Assembly (NCBI RefSeq): GCF_963583255.1
Contig: NC_084810.1
Coordinates: forward strand, 4,123,751 to 4,187,750
Direction of reading: 5' to 3'
Length of the DNA stretch: 64,000 nucleotides
DNA from: Pyrus communis
Taxonomy: Eukaryota; Streptophyta; Magnoliopsida; Rosales; Rosaceae
Both the position numbers and the translations under genes were made by a program. Of the stretch, positions 44,516-57,206 are shown piece after piece. Every line of letters starts with the position of its first letter. Within the stretch, counting starts at the first letter, position 1. The notes beneath the pieces are model-generated. The model did no database searches. It worked only from the letters and a program-made list of their open reading frames with translations, and had not been told where the DNA came from.

Positions 44516-47500
44516 CTATGACCAGCCAACAACATAGTCAAGGACGTAAACCAGTGCCAGGGAGAATGGGTAGAGTAGGAAAGCAATTGAAGACGTCCAA
44601 AGTGGGAAGACAGTGCGGAAACTACCTAGAAGACCCATTACAATGCAAACGATGAGAATCACCAGGACTTCGGCTGAGAAGTCCCACGTTAATCCTCTAA
44701 TGTAAACCAGAGCCAAAAATACTGCTAGGCAGAGCAGGTTATTCATGGTTACTGCACCGTACAACTGCAACAAGAAACGGATGAAGAGGTCATATTTCAA
44801 CAATCGACATAGTTAAACCAACAGAAGAAGATTATTGGCTAACTATAAGTCGCAATTACGCTAATTATTGTTGAGATACTGGTTACTCGTATATCAATAG
44901 GATTTCAGATGGACACTGAAGAAAAGATTTTGGCATGTGAGTGCAATATGTCAACGGGAAAGCCTAAAACTTAAAAGTTTATGACATATTTTAAAAGCTC
45001 CCGCTGATAAATTATACAACTGTTGAAGGTGTAAAGTATTATCAGGCTTGCAGATTGACAAAACATGAACGGGAAATATGAAATACAAACCTCAGAAAAT
45101 GTTAACGAGGCAGTCCTCATCTTTTTGCGGCTGGCAAAGATAATAGCAGATACAGCCTCACTAGAATTAGTAGCCAGAGGTAGTGCAATGAATGAGATGA
45201 AGAAAGTTGGAATGCTTGTGGCATCGGAGAAATCATCAACAGCATCTACCAAGGGATCTGCAAATGCAGCTGCAATCAGAGTTCCTACCAACAACATTAA
45301 TCCTGCTTTGATGGAGGTCCACTTAACACTCTCAACACCCTCAACAACCTCATCACTTTGGCCATTCGCCCCCAAAAGAGCGTGCTCTTCTTTTGTTTGC
45401 TGTACTTGACAAAGCATTAAAAGATTAGCATAGAAAAGTCGTATCAAATAAGCAAACCTTAAATCTATCTAAATAAACAAACATTACCTTGTGAAAGTCT
45501 GTTAAAAACTTCATTGTATGATTACCAGAGTCAGTACTGGTATCTCCGTGACGCTTTGCCTCATTGAGCCATTTTGAGATACCAGCATAGAACTCAGTAA
45601 AACTGATTTGGGAATCATGAGAAGTGTCAAAATCACTCATCAGTTTAGCTACAGCATCATTGTTATCAAACTGTATTTCATCAAACCGGATTCCTACAAT
45701 TAGTGCTTTTAATTCGGAAGCTGAAAGAAACTCATTCTTATCCGCATCAATTGTATCAAACAACCTGACACACGTACAATCAGAAAACTCGTTAGAATAA
45801 TCTCTAAGAATAAATTACAAGAGTCGCAAAGAACAGACATGACTAACTATTCCATCAATAATACTAAAATAAAATACTAACCTTTTGATAGTTTCTTCAT
45901 CAGGTTCACCCTCATCATTAAGAAGCTTTCCCAATGCATGCTTCTTCAGATGTTGTAAGACTCCTGATATAACATGCTTGTGCTTTGCATAAGCAATTTT
46001 CCTCCTCTGGATCCAAGGCTGAAACACCTGCACCCACAATTAAATATAAGTCGATAGCAGTGAAAATAAGTGTGAAGATCCAAATCGTAATACCAGGAAA
46101 AAGAAAATTTAAACAGATTATGGTTAGCTACAGAACTAGCATGACAGAATCGCAAAGGGTATCCAAACTTTTGGTATGAAAGAACATACAGAATATTAAT
46201 GCCCTTAAAAGTACTCGGACCTTTTAATAATGAAACAACCAAAACACCCTTCTTTCCCAAAATAAGTAACCAATTGTTATGTCATCTTCAACTGTTTTTC
46301 CTATTTCTTCTTAAAAGTTGACAATGTTGGATTACTAAAGCATAAATCTTTGCATGGAAATGCAAATTACACATGAAAGAAAATGGACAGATTTGTTAGA
46401 CGTAAATTACAAATAAGACTAAGTTTAGCAAACAGAAAAACAAAGAAAAGATTTGTTACACTACACAGATTATGTAATTGCAGACTTGCTGCATGACAAC
46501 TACAATTACCTGATAAAGGCAATAGGAAAGCAAAAGCGCGACAGAGACAATGAGTGAAATCAGAACTGCAAGGCGTCTAGCGGAAGTGGAATCAAGGAGC
46601 TGCGGTAATTGCACAATAAGAAATGGGATGACGGATACAATCATAATCATTGCAGCATAGGTTGTCCAGATATCAGTACTGACACCAGAACCTGCAATTT
46701 CCAACAGTTCTGGTTTAGTTCACATCTACTTAATAAATCAGACATTTCGAAATTCTTGATTCCTGGAGTGAGAAACACAATCATTTAAAGATTTAGTCAA
46801 CAATGCACATTCTCGGTATAGTGACACCCATATACACCTGGGTTTTGTGAGATGAACAAGAAGATCAAGTAGTCCAGTTTTATTGTTTGAATCATTCACA
46901 ACTTGTTCTCTCTTGTTCAGAACTTCAGATATTGAATGGAAGACTAGGAAACAAATACACAACTCGTTCAATAAAGCATTCTTCCCATTACACGTCTTCT
47001 GACATACAAATTTTCTCAAGATTTCATTTTTCAGTCTTAGTTTAGAATTTGATCGCTTACTAAATGTAACTGGTAAACCGATAGCTACATGCATTAACAT
47101 CACGAGGATCTTAACCCATTCTTCATCAATCGTCATTATGTATTTCCCATTTACCATAGGTGCTAATATTTTCTGACCGCAAATAAACAGAAAATATTTG
47201 AAAGGTGCAAACAATGCATGGAAAATTAGCAATTTACATTTCTTAATAAAACATGCAAAGAGAATATAGACATACCAGTTATGCTAAACCCTTTTGTATC
47301 TCTGTTATCTATGGCAACCGATTCCTCAATGTCACACTTGCCGACGAAAACACAGGAACCCCATATTACTGAAATAAGCATTACAGTAGAACCAGCTAGC
47401 AAGCCCATTCCAACAGAGACCTGACTTTGAGCAGTTTCCGTAGTTCCGGAAAGTCCGGATACTGAAAATAATACGTTACGTATCAGAAGCAATTAAAAGT

Positions 47501-49584
47501 TAATTATTAAGTAGATCATCCAAATAGGAGGAGTAAACATAGAGCATCCTTTATGTAGAACACTGCACAGATCCCCGAACATATGTAGCAATGACTGATG
47601 TGCAGAATTAAGTACTTAAGAAATTGAGCTATCAAATTATCATATAACATTAAGGTTTCAACTTCACATGTACAAAGGGTTAATTTAGAACAATTTATAT
47701 TGCAGGAACAGTCTCTTTTCTTTTCTTGATTTAACTTTGAAGTATTAGATATTTGTTTTTCCATCTTAAATTTGCTTCTGAACAACGATTACTAAACCGT
47801 AAACGGGGTCCGATTATTCAAAATTAACTTAAAATTAGACTACTTCTAAAAAAACATTAAAAATGAGTTTTTTGAGTTTTTAAACTCCAACTTTCTCTCT
47901 TCTCTCCTCTCACTCTTGATATTTTTTTTTTTTCTGCTAGTTCACTTCCTCCATCCTCATTACTTTCTCTCTCTCCTCCCCTACCCCTACGAATCTCTCT
48001 CTGCTCTTTCTCTTTCATCTCCCTCTCCTCCAATCCCCTATTTTGATCTCTCTATCTGAGCAATTGAATTTAGTAATAATTTCCATATTAACAATGAGTT
48101 GTTGTAGGGTGTTTTTTCTTGTCTTTTTAATAATTAAAATTTAAAAAAACATTTAAACCTCATACTAAACAAGTTTTTGAACCTTAATGAAAATTATTTC
48201 AGAAAATGTTTTAAAAATTTATGAATACTTTTGAATACGATACAGTGGTGATAAGAACAAGGCACAAAGGTAAACAATTAGGGTCAATTCAAATTCAAGC
48301 ACAGCAACCAAAGACAATGGGGTCAATTCTACATGGGTTCGTTCGGATGTTCTTTCAAAATGATTGAAAGTATTTTTAAATAAAATGTTTTTAGATTCTA
48401 AAACAACTTAAAAGTGTTTTATAGAAGAATGTTGGTAAACCCTAAAAAAAACATTTAAAATATTTTCTAGAAGAAGCACATAACTGGTGTTTCTTGTAAA
48501 AAGTACTTAAAGTATTTTTTCAAACTTTACTAACATTTTTATTAAAGATTATTTTCAAAAATATTTTCATCAAAATCGCATTCAATCATTTTAAAATATA
48601 TACATTTAAACGAATCAAAAGCTCCAACCAATCTACGTCAGAACTCAAAATATATACCTTCTACTGGATCCAAATGAAAAGATGCATTCGAAAAAAGTTA
48701 AAATTCTAATGAATTAGTAAAAAGTTAAAATTCTAATTAATCTAATTCACATTTAGAAAAGGTGTAATCTTCCAATTTTTTTCCGGAAAAAAGTTGATTA
48801 TTCAAAAGCAAACACGAACAAAAAGGGCACTCACAAAAAGTCAAAAATTAAAAAGCATAAAACTTCATCCGAAATAAAAAAAGAAATGTTATCTATTTGA
48901 AAATTTTTATGATGTCTCAAAATATTTTTTGAAAATAATTTTCTTTAAGATTTAAAAACATGATTGATTTTTTATTCAAAATTTTTAAATCATATATAAA
49001 ATGAGGGGTTCACAAGAGAGGAAGAATGAGAAGAGAGGAAGAAAGAATGTAAGAAACGAGTGAAGGAAAAGAAAAGAGGAAAGATAGATTTGGAGTGTGA
49101 GTGAGTTTAAGTTTAAAACACACTCTAATTTTCTCTCACTTTCTCGGGAACCAAACAAGGAGTAATAAAGAGACTGACCGAGAATGAGCATGGCGTCAGG
49201 AAGGGCGCCGAGGATGGGGAGGAACAAGCCTCCGATGATACCGGGGCCGAGAATCTCGAGCAGGAGCTCGCTGCCATGGGAGAGGTAGGTGGCGGCCAAG
49301 TACATCAGGTAGCCGTATACCAGAATCAGGAACAGGTTCCCGATCACGGTGGTGGTGCAGGGCAAGAACCCGTAGGTCTGGTCGCAGGTGGAGTCCGCCG
49401 CCGAGAAGGAGTTGTTGAGAGCGAGGTAGGGCGCGAAGGAGTGAGACCGGTGGTGGACTCCATCGGAGATAAGATCGGGCGACCTGGATTGGATGAAGTC
49501 GGAGAGGAGCACACGGCCTCCGTGGGCCTGGCCGCAGAGGACCAGGAGGAGGAGGAAGAATGACACGTCAGCGGGTTTAGACAT
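44516..49584 (-). CDS. NCL: NCL-type EF-hand Na+/Ca2+ exchanger-like protein
   Basis: Seven exons in phase encode 584 residues, the normal NCL length: 49584-49179, 47461-47276, 46691-46510, 46027-45882, 45764-45488, 45399-45091 and 44764-44516, all with GT-AG introns. A signal peptide (FFLLLLVLCGQAHG) comes first. The first alpha repeat carries GPGIIGGLFLPILGALPDA. Membrane spans continue through exon 3. Exon 4 (VFQPWIQRRK) leads into two canonical EF-hands in exon 5 (DADKNEFLSASE and DTSHDSQISFTE, with all ligand positions filled). The second alpha repeat in exon 6 has FISFIALPLATNSSEAVSAIIFASRKK. Exon 7 holds the last spans. Family members are tonoplast or plasma-membrane proteins linked to Ca2+ and salt homeostasis. 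Intron 1 is 1.7 kb with a MITE-like insert. The start is the first ATG ahead of the signal peptide. Confidence 0.95.
48336..48620. mobile_element. MITE-like element, copy 2 (NCL intron 1)
   Basis: The ends are roughly inverted: TTCGTTCGGATGTTC...AAAATGATTGAAAG on the left and CATTCAATCATTTTAAA...TTTAAACGAA on the right. It is related to 10052-10285. It lies wholly in intron 1, away from the splice sites. Confidence 0.5.
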
Positions 49585-50000
49585 GGCGGGAGGCGCGTGG
49601 TTTCAGCAGCTGCACATCAATCAGTAGGGGATTGGATCTGAGGTGGCGATTGGGAAGCGATTAAGAAGGAGAGGGAATGCGCGGACGGTTATGTGTCTGA
49701 AACGTGTGTCAGTTCGGGGTGGGGCCCTGGGATATCAGATATGGAGTGGGGTAGAGTCGGGAGAGACGATTCAAATTCCTTTCTTGCATTTAAGTCACAT
49801 TATGATTTAAGAGAAATTGCAAGTATTTATTATCCAAATTTTCTATTTTATTGGGATTTTTTTTTTTTAGAGTTTTAATGAAACATATTGTTTATTTTTA
49901 ATATTTTAACTATAAAAAATCACACCTTATACTATTTACTTACAACATATTTTTGTCATTTTGATTAAAACTCAGAAATTTCAAGCTATTTTCATTAATA
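49585..50000. other. Presumed promoter and leader of NCL, then spacer
   Basis: GC-rich leader sequence for about 150 bases upstream of the NCL start, then AT-rich spacer. No TATA box could be assigned with confidence. Confidence 0.35.
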
Positions 50001-50831
50001 TTTTTTTTTCCCATTTTAAGATGTGCTCAAATTGTTATCAAAATGCTGTTATGATCTCATCTCCCTCAGTTATTATATTTATTTGGTAGAATTTTCTCTT
50101 AAATTTATTACTATTTAAGACTTGTTTTTTGATCAAGTAAACAAAGTTGAATTTATCAAAAAACAGTAAACAAAGTTTAAAGGGCGTCTTCAAATCAAAA
50201 TTTTCCTAACCCATAGAGCACGTTTGGTTAGGCTTGGACTTCTAAGGATAGAATTGAATTGGAAAGGACTGTAGGCTTTTGTAAGAGAGGACGTGTAATT
50301 TGTGTATGAGGATAGGTTAGATAACCCATTATTATGAATTTATAACCTATTATGTTTAGTTATATCCATCTCATATTTTGACACAACAAACAATGGATTA
50401 AACTCAAGTTCATTTTAATTTATCAACCTATTCAAGTAGCCCACCAAACAAGCTCATAAAGTTTAGGGGCTTGGAAATGTTTTTTTATTTCTGGAATGCC
50501 AATAAAAATTGGATGGTGCTATCCATACATGCTTTATCTACACTACGGAAGGGGGTGAGCTTAGCCTCATAATGGATCAGCAATAATATAGTTCAAATTT
50601 GTCTTTGGCGAGAATCAAACCTAAGACCTCTCACTTACAAATGAAGAAGAATATCACTAGATCGTAGTAGTTTCACACATTTTTTTTTACTTCTCACACA
50701 CCTCTTTGAGTTTCTGATAGTCGAATCGAATGAATTGAAGACGATCAAATGACACAAATTAATTAGTGTGTGAGAAGCAAAAATTGGTATGTAAATAGTC
50801 CCACTATAAAATTTTCTAAAAAATACACGTG
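50001..50831. repeat. Direct duplication, left copy
   Basis: It starts in a T run followed by CCATTTTAAGATG and matches 52755-53529 over its length with point changes and a roughly 60-base indel near 50305. It contains a MITE (50512-50812) with a SINE inside it, also present in the right copy. It ends exactly at the LTR of the copia element, at the word ACGTG. Confidence 0.85.
50512..50812. mobile_element. MITE with nested SINE, left copy
   Basis: The outer parts match the MITE family seen at 27543 (GCTATCCATACATG ... ACTTCTCACACACC ... GTGTGTGAGAAGCAAAAATTGG). A tRNA-derived SINE on the minus strand occupies about 50532-50670. Nesting order is therefore SINE into MITE, before the segmental duplication. 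Confidence 0.6.
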
Positions 50832-51095
50832 TGTTGTAGACCTATTTGACTGAACTATTATAAGGGAATAGAGAGAGGGAGGCCAGCGGCAAGAGAGAAG
50901 AGAGATTTAATTGTGATGTGTGTATTGTATCACCCTATTATGTCTTTAATTATAGTAGTAGGATAGATAGAATCCTTACCCTTTTAGGATTACAACTCTT
51001 AATAGATAATTAACAACTAATAGGAATATAAGAGATATTCCTAGATCCACTATGATTTATACAATCACACTTCTATTCTAAATATGACTGCAACA
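50832..51095 (-). repeat. 3' LTR of a degenerate copia element
   Basis: In minus orientation it starts TGTTGCAGTCATATT at 51095 and ends TCTACAACA at 50832, 264 bp, preceded by a purine-rich tract (CAAGGGGGAG, 51096-51105) that serves as the PPT. The flanking word on the left is ACGTG. Confidence 0.8.
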
Positions 51096-51392
51096 CTCCC
51101 CCTTGAGTGTGTAAATACTCAAACAATCATCGCATTAGATCTTCAGCAAATAAAGTAGAACAGTTGATGAAGTCGATGACACAATAGGAGAGTGCGAGTC
51201 TCTAATATAATAAAGTACACATTGGTAGTAAAACTCACAAAACATTGCTATGGTAAAACCCAAGGTGAGAGAAAACCCCATAGACTAAGGAGAAAAGTGA
51301 GAAGTATGCATAATGTCTAAAAACAAACGTCAAACAAGACGAAAACAGTGAACTCAACGGAGTATGATCATCCCAAGATGGGTGCCTCATCA

Positions 51393-51678
51393 TGTAAGAT
51401 CCCACATCGCTCAGGGGAGTGATCCTTATATGTATATTCTCATCCCTACCTAGCACGAGGCCTTTTGGGAGCTCACTGGCTTCGGTTCTATCAGAACTCC
51501 GAAGTTAAGTGAGTAGTACGCGAGAGCAATCCTATGATGGGTGACCCACTGAGAAGTTCTCGTGTGAGTTCCCATAAACAAAACCGTGATGGTGTGGTTG
51601 GGGCCCAAAACAGACAATATCATGCTACAGTGGTGGAGCGGGCCCGAAATGTGGTGGACCCCGGGCGGGGATGTGACA
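51393..51678 (+). mobile_element. Cassandra solo LTR
   Basis: It starts TGTAAGATCCCACATCGC and ends CGGGGATGTGACA, 286 bp, with the 5-bp duplication CATCA on each side (51388-51392 and 51679-51683). The 5S rRNA-like block lies at about 51490-51580. No internal region or second LTR is present, so the element was reduced by LTR-LTR recombination. It sits inside the older copia element. Confidence 0.92.
51492..51575 (+). promoter_or_regulatory. 5S rRNA-derived promoter block in the solo LTR
   Basis: The order of words matches the 3' two-thirds of plant 5S rRNA: AACTCCG-AGTTAAG (A-box region), CGAGAG, GATGGGTGACC (C-box region), GAAGTTCTCGTGT. This is the internal pol III promoter region known from Cassandra LTRs. 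It is not a 5S gene, because the 5' third and the usual end are replaced. Confidence 0.8.
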
Positions 51679-51915
51679 CATCAAAACCTCGTTAAGTAGC
51701 AAAAACCCAATGGGAAAAATACTTCTAATCGTAGTAAAAAGAGTACATTAAGATCAAGTGAGTATGCTTCAGGATACTCCCCCTGAGTTAGACATAAATT
51801 CCAAATAAGAGAACTACAACCTATTCAATTCAGATAATTTACGCATACTAATTCCTTGGGTGAGGTTTTAAAAAGTAAACTTGGGCAATGACGTGAAGAG
51901 ATGGGCCAAGTTGTC

Positions 51916-52755
51916 TTAAGAACAAATTTGCTTGACTTCAATGTTCTGATGTTGTTGTTGCTGGTGAGAGTAAAAGAATTTATGCCCTATGTGCTTGTTG
52001 TCATCTCTTGTGATGTATCCTTTCTTTAACTGCTCGATACACGCTGCATTGTCTTCAAAGATCATCGTAGGAAGGTCAACAACAGAAGTAAGACCACTAG
52101 TGCTTCGAATATGTTCCACTACTCTCAACCAAAATCACTCACGCGATGCTTCACGCAAGGCGAGAATCTCAGCATGGTTCGAAGAAGTCTCAACTAGTGT
52201 TTGTTTGGTAGACCTCCACGATATAGCAGTGTCTCCAATGGTAAAGACATAGCCTGTTTGAGAAGGTGCCCTATGTGGGTCAAACAGATATCCAGCATCT
52301 GCGTAATCAACAGGGCGAGAATCAACCCAAGAATCGAGGGGGGCGGCGGGTCCTCTCGAGGATTCGTGGGTGTAGAACAAGCCCAAATCTGTAGTACCCT
52401 TGAAGTAGCATAAAATGTCTTTAACAACATTCTAGTGTCTGCATGTAGGCATGTTGTTGTATCTAGCCAAAAGATTAACAGCAAAGGAGATGTCGGGTCT
52501 AATGCATTGAGCCAAGTACAATAAAGCCCCAATTGCACTTAGGTATGGAACTTTAGGCTCCAAAATCTCTTCCTCATCCTCCTTGGGATGGAAGAGATCT
52601 CGTTTACCATTTAGAGTCCGAACGACCATAGGAATACTCGAAGGCTTCGCTTTATCCTCATTAAAACGATGCAACACCTTCTGCGTGTAATTCGATGATG
52701 TACTAGGATTCCATCCGAACAATGCTCGATCTCCAGATCGAGGCAATATCGGACT
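51916..52755 (-). pseudogene. Ty1/copia reverse transcriptase/RNase H remnant
   Basis: Minus-strand frames in series read as a copia polyprotein: YTQKVLHRFNEDKAKPSSIPMVVRTL, then a PYLSAIGALLYLAQCIRPDISFAVNLLARY segment, then GYVFTIGDTAISWRSTKQTLVETSSNHAEILAL (RNase H), then FEDNAACIEQLKKGYI. Frameshifts and stops separate them. The sequence ends abruptly at 52755 in the reverse transcriptase, where the right duplicated copy begins. The 3' LTR is at 50832-51095. Confidence 0.85.
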
Positions 52756-53529
52756 TTTTTTTTCCATTTTAAGATGTTCTCAAATTGTTATCAAAATGTT
52801 GTAATGGTCTCATCTCCCTCATTTATTATATTTTATTTGGTAGAATTTTCTCTTAAATTTATTACTATTTAAGACTTGTTTTTTGATCAAGTAAACAAAG
52901 TTGAATTTATCCGAAAAAAAGTAAACAAAGTTGAAAGAGTATCTTCAAATCAAATTTTTCCTAACCCATAAAGGACTTTTGGCTAAGCTTGGACTTTAAA
53001 GGATAGAATTGAATTGGAAATGATTGTAGGCTTTTGTAAGAGATGATGTGTAATTCGTGTATGAGGTATCATATTTTGACACAATAAACAATGGACTGGA
53101 TTTAAGTCCATTTTAATTTATCAACCTATTCAACCGGCCCACCAAACAGGCTCATAAAGTTTAGGGGCTTGGATTTTTTTTTTCTTTTTTTGGAGTGCCA
53201 ATAAAAATTGGGTGATGCTATCCACACACGCATTATCTACACTATGGGAGGGGGTGAGCTTAGCCTCACAATGAGTCAGCAATAATATAGTTCAAATTCG
53301 TCTTTGCGCAAGAATCGAACTTAAGACCTCTCACTGACAAATGAAGAAGAATATCATTAGATCGCAATCCACACACCTTTTTTTTTTTACTTCTCACACC
53401 TCTCTGAGTTTCTGATCGTCGAATCGAATGAATTGAAGACAATCAAACGACACAAATTAATTAGTATGTGAGAAGTAAAAATTGGTATGTAAATAGTTCC
53501 ACTATAAAATTTTCTAAAAAATGCACGTG
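52755..53529. repeat. Direct duplication, right copy, with empty insertion site
   Basis: It matches 50001-50831 and ends in the same ACGTG word (53525-53529). It then continues into unrelated sequence with no LTR, which is what the pre-insertion site of the copia element should look like. It contains the same MITE (about 53208-53509) with the same SINE (about 53231-53367). Confidence 0.85.
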
Positions 53530-55062
53530 AAGTATTTTTCCATAGTCCACTTGCATGTGAAGTGTTTGTTCTTCTAATAGAAGCTCTTCCACTTGAGCAA
53601 ATTCTTTTAAGAGGCATTTCCAAACATTACCTTAGAGTTCTCATATAATAAGATTGCAAAGACTTGGGCTAGCATGCCCCTATTGATCACACATATATTT
53701 TGTCAACAAATTCTTATCTGGGAATTTTGTATTCATCAACAGGTTCCATCATGTGAGATCATACGTACAACAAAGTTCGTTCAATCATTTGAGTGCAAAA
53801 AGCAAACCAATCTGATAATAATAGCAAACTTGATAGTTTGGGCAAAGTAGGGTAAAAACGTAGTTCGTGCTTAATCAATCAACTCTCTATGATATGTTGT
53901 CAAATTTCAAACAATCAGGTCGGCCTACTAATAACTGCACCAATATTTTCCTCAATTCGTTTCAAACCACTTGCATATTTTTATAATTCTATCACAAAAA
54001 TTTCAAATATCATTTCCAACAAAATTTATCTTTGAGAAATGACAAGTAGACTATTTCAAAGTGAGATTCTCTATAAACTCTCTGATCCCTCACAATTACG
54101 TTAATTTTTGTGCTAACATTATAAAATATTTTTTCAAAAAAAATAAAATAACCAAGAATTGATAAAAAATCTCAATTTTGAAAAATTCTTATTTACATTT
54201 CTCCTTTTATCTTTTGGACATTTGAAATTGAAACCCTTTTCAGGTTATTTTGGAAACGCCGGGTTGTCCGGCCCGCTCGTAGGGAAAACGACATGTGGTC
54301 GGCAAATGATATTTTAGCACGTACAAAGCAAAGGCTGGATTCCCGCGTCTGCAGTATTAATTAAGTCGGCCAAGCCGCCAAGCCGCCAAGCCTTTGACTT
54401 TGAAAGTGAATCTTGTTTATATCGAATATACTTAGCAAAATTCTAATTAAAAATAACAGTGGGACCTGCAATTACTATCAATTTTTGAGATTGTAAAGTA
54501 ATTTTCGATTCTATTAAAAATCACTTAGTACTATAATCTAGTAGTATTTTTCTTTACTTAATTTATAAAAAAAAGTTTTAGATTTAATTTTCATCAAAGC
54601 CGAATTTAAATTACATTTTTGTTAACCCATTGTGAGATTTAACTCATGTTCCCACCATTTTATTATATATAATATTGTATGTTCAAAAAATTAAAAAAAA
54701 AATAACAACAGTTGTATTTATCATAAATTTTTTAAACAGTTGTACAAATTCAATCTACTAGCATTACCCGTCGAGGAAGAGTCGTTAGAGACTTGCTTTT
54801 GGGGCGAGTCCCCTTAATATTTTCCATATTTCATATTTGAGTTTTTATTTTACTTAAAAAATAGAAACAAATTTTCTTCTATAATTTAATTGGTACAAAT
54901 CTTTGGCCAAAAACTAAAGGAGAACGTTGTGTTTTCAATACCGAATAATCAGTAAACACCAATGGCCTACCTTTTACGAGTGAGATGAGAGACTGGCCAT
55001 ACCAAAAACTCACCAATCCCAAACCAAAACCTAAAATCCAAATAAGATATTGTAACCGACTC
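53530..55062. other. Spacer, nothing recognised
   Basis: AT-rich with no coding signal. A short tandem GCCAAGCCGCCAAGCC lies near 54370-54390. Confidence 0.4.
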
Positions 55063-56564
55063 TCACTCCAATTGAAGCCATCCTATCCACCAAAAAAGTC
55101 ACCACCTAACTATCAAACAACTTCAACCAAGAGTCACCAAAAACAGGAGACAAGAGTGCGGATCGTTAAAAGAGATGATATTGTTGCCCAAACAACTGGA
55201 AGAAAAGGAAAAAAACTCTCTAAAAGTATGAATTTTCAGAGACTTTTTATCATTTCATAGTTTGAAATCAATTTTCATGCTAAAATTATAAAATATTGTA
55301 CAAAAAAACATGAGGGGCAAAAGGTTTAGAAAAAGTCCCACTTTAAAAAGTTCAGCTGCATTTCTCAAGATTTTATTTTTTACAATAGTTTTAATCAAAA
55401 TCTTCAATTTCTATAATTTCTGTAATTTTCTTTCATAATACGTACAATAAATTGCTTATCAATGATTGAAGAATATGAACTTTCTACTTGCCATCGTCAC
55501 TAGTTGAATTATAATTAAATTGCTTTGGATCGTTTACCAAACCGCAACAGAGAATGCTGTTCGAACAACAATAGATTAAGATATGCAACGAGCCAAAGTT
55601 AAGATAAAAGTTTTGTGTCTCGAAATAAATACGATATTAAACAAGTTTAATCATTAATAAAGCCAAACCCAACGAGGACACAACTGTTAAAAAACTAAAA
55701 CCCCGAAATGGAGGACGGAGTTATCTTTGAAGAATATAACTTTAGAAGAAGAGGAACAACGAATATCAATGGCTATACCATGCGAGAGCATTTATTGTTG
55801 ATTAAAATAAAGTTGAGAGATCCTTCGCATGCTGCTTAGATTGGATCGGATTGGATCACTTGCCGACAGTTGTAACGCTTTTTTCGTAGGGACGTAGGGA
55901 TATGAGGTAGTAATGCCTTCACGTCGCCTGCAAGCGGAAGTAGATTGGCTTGTTGCTGACAAAGTAATGGCTACCAGATTTAGCAACTCGATCTGATTTG
56001 TGGGACTTGGATTGTCTTCCCTCCTCATTCTATGTTCTTTCCATGCTTTTCTATATGTGATCACGGTTAAATCACGTCAATATTTTATATCTTTATTTAT
56101 TTTATCTTATTATTTCTATAAAAAATCGATATAAAATATTAATGTGATTTAATTGTGACCACATGAAGATATGGGAAGGGTATAGAATGGAAGGGCAGAC
56201 AATCCAAGTGCCTGATTTGTGTTACGTATGTCTTAGATTTCCATAAATTCATGCTTGCTTAAATGGAAGAAGTAGAATTCTTTCCCTTTTTTTTTTTCTC
56301 TTCTTTCCATCCCTTCTTATTTGATTGATCACGGTTAAACCATGTCAACATTTTATATTAATTTTTTTTATAAAAAAATAAAATAAAATAAAAAATGTGA
56401 GAAGAAATGATAAAAAAAATAAAAAATAGGGAAGAATCGTAGTCCTAAAAGGAATCTAACATACATCTGCCTAACGTACTTGAAAAACTATTTTAGAGTA
56501 CAAACCTCATGATTAGTATCATTAAAACCTTTCGTTATCATATAAGCTTATTTTTATTTTTTTC

Positions 56565-56720
56565 AAATAAACGATCATGTTTACATTAAAAAAAGAAGGT
56601 TGGTTTAACCACACAATGAGTGAGTAAATAATGTAGTTTAAATTCTTATTTAGAAAGAATCGAACCAAAAATCTCACTTATAAACGAACATCAATATCAC
56701 TAGATCGCAGTACTAAGTGA
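56565..56720 (-). mobile_element. tRNA-derived SINE, tandem copy 1
   Basis: On the minus strand it has a degenerate A box (GATCTAGTGATATT) and B box (GGTTCGATTCTT) and the TGTGTGGTTAAACC region of the SINE family. It duplicates with the 2.2-kb unit (copy at 58725-58882). Confidence 0.55.
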
Positions 56721-56828
56721 CAGATTATTTTAGTTAAACTAGCTAATTGTCACATTGTTTCTCATTTAATAATAATAGTAATTTAGAAAAAATTAAAAAA
56801 CCTCCCCTTGTAATACATTGTTTGTCAT

Positions 56829-57206
56829 TTAAAGCGGATCTGAAGAAGAGAGTTTCAAACACTCACTCTGGCATCTCCTAAGGCAGATGTCGTTCCAATT
56901 CGGTACTTGATGTTGATTTACGCAGACAGTGCGGGCACACGCATCAGCACACGCATCGAGCTCAGATACACCGCAGACGGTAACACAAGTATCAGGAATA
57001 GGGTCCTTTGAGAATGCACCAACCTTTTTTAGCATTCTCTTCGACGTGCATACCCTTTCGCAGACAAAAATCTCATCAGAACTCTTCTCCCTCCCTCTAG
57101 CGCTCTTTAATCTCTGCTCTTCGCCACGCCTTTTCTTCACTCGAAACGCTTGTCCTGCAACTACTGCCGGGATAGCGGCTAAGAGGGACCACCACACTTC
57201 CACCAT
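56829..57206 (-). CDS. Small cysteine-rich protein, tandem copy 1
   Basis: An uninterrupted frame from ATG 57206 encodes 125 residues. A hydrophobic N-terminus (WWSLLAAIPAVVAGQAF) could be a signal peptide or signal anchor, followed at once by a basic stretch (RVKKRRGEEQR), which favours a membrane anchor with a basic flank. The C-terminal half has ten or more cysteines in CxxxC spacing: VCERVC, TCVTVC, CADACARTVC and ICLRRCQSEC. Repeated CxxxC pairs suggest disulfide-linked helices, as in alpha-hairpinin-like folds or CHCH-type proteins; this is inference. I do not recognise a named family. An upstream in-frame extension exists, but the MVEVWW start gives the clean hydrophobic N-terminus. 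Confidence 0.7.
   Translation of the reverse strand: MVEVWWSLLAAIPAVVAGQAFRVKKRRGEEQRLKSARGREKSSDEIFVCERVCTSKRMLKKVGAFSKDPIPDTCVTVCGVSELDACADACARTVCVNQHQVPNWNDICLRRCQSECLKLSSSDPL

Noticed and set aside
51480..51580. Possible 5S rRNA gene
   Set aside because: Only the internal promoter part of 5S is present, fused to LTR sequence between TG...CA ends with a target duplication, so it is a Cassandra LTR.
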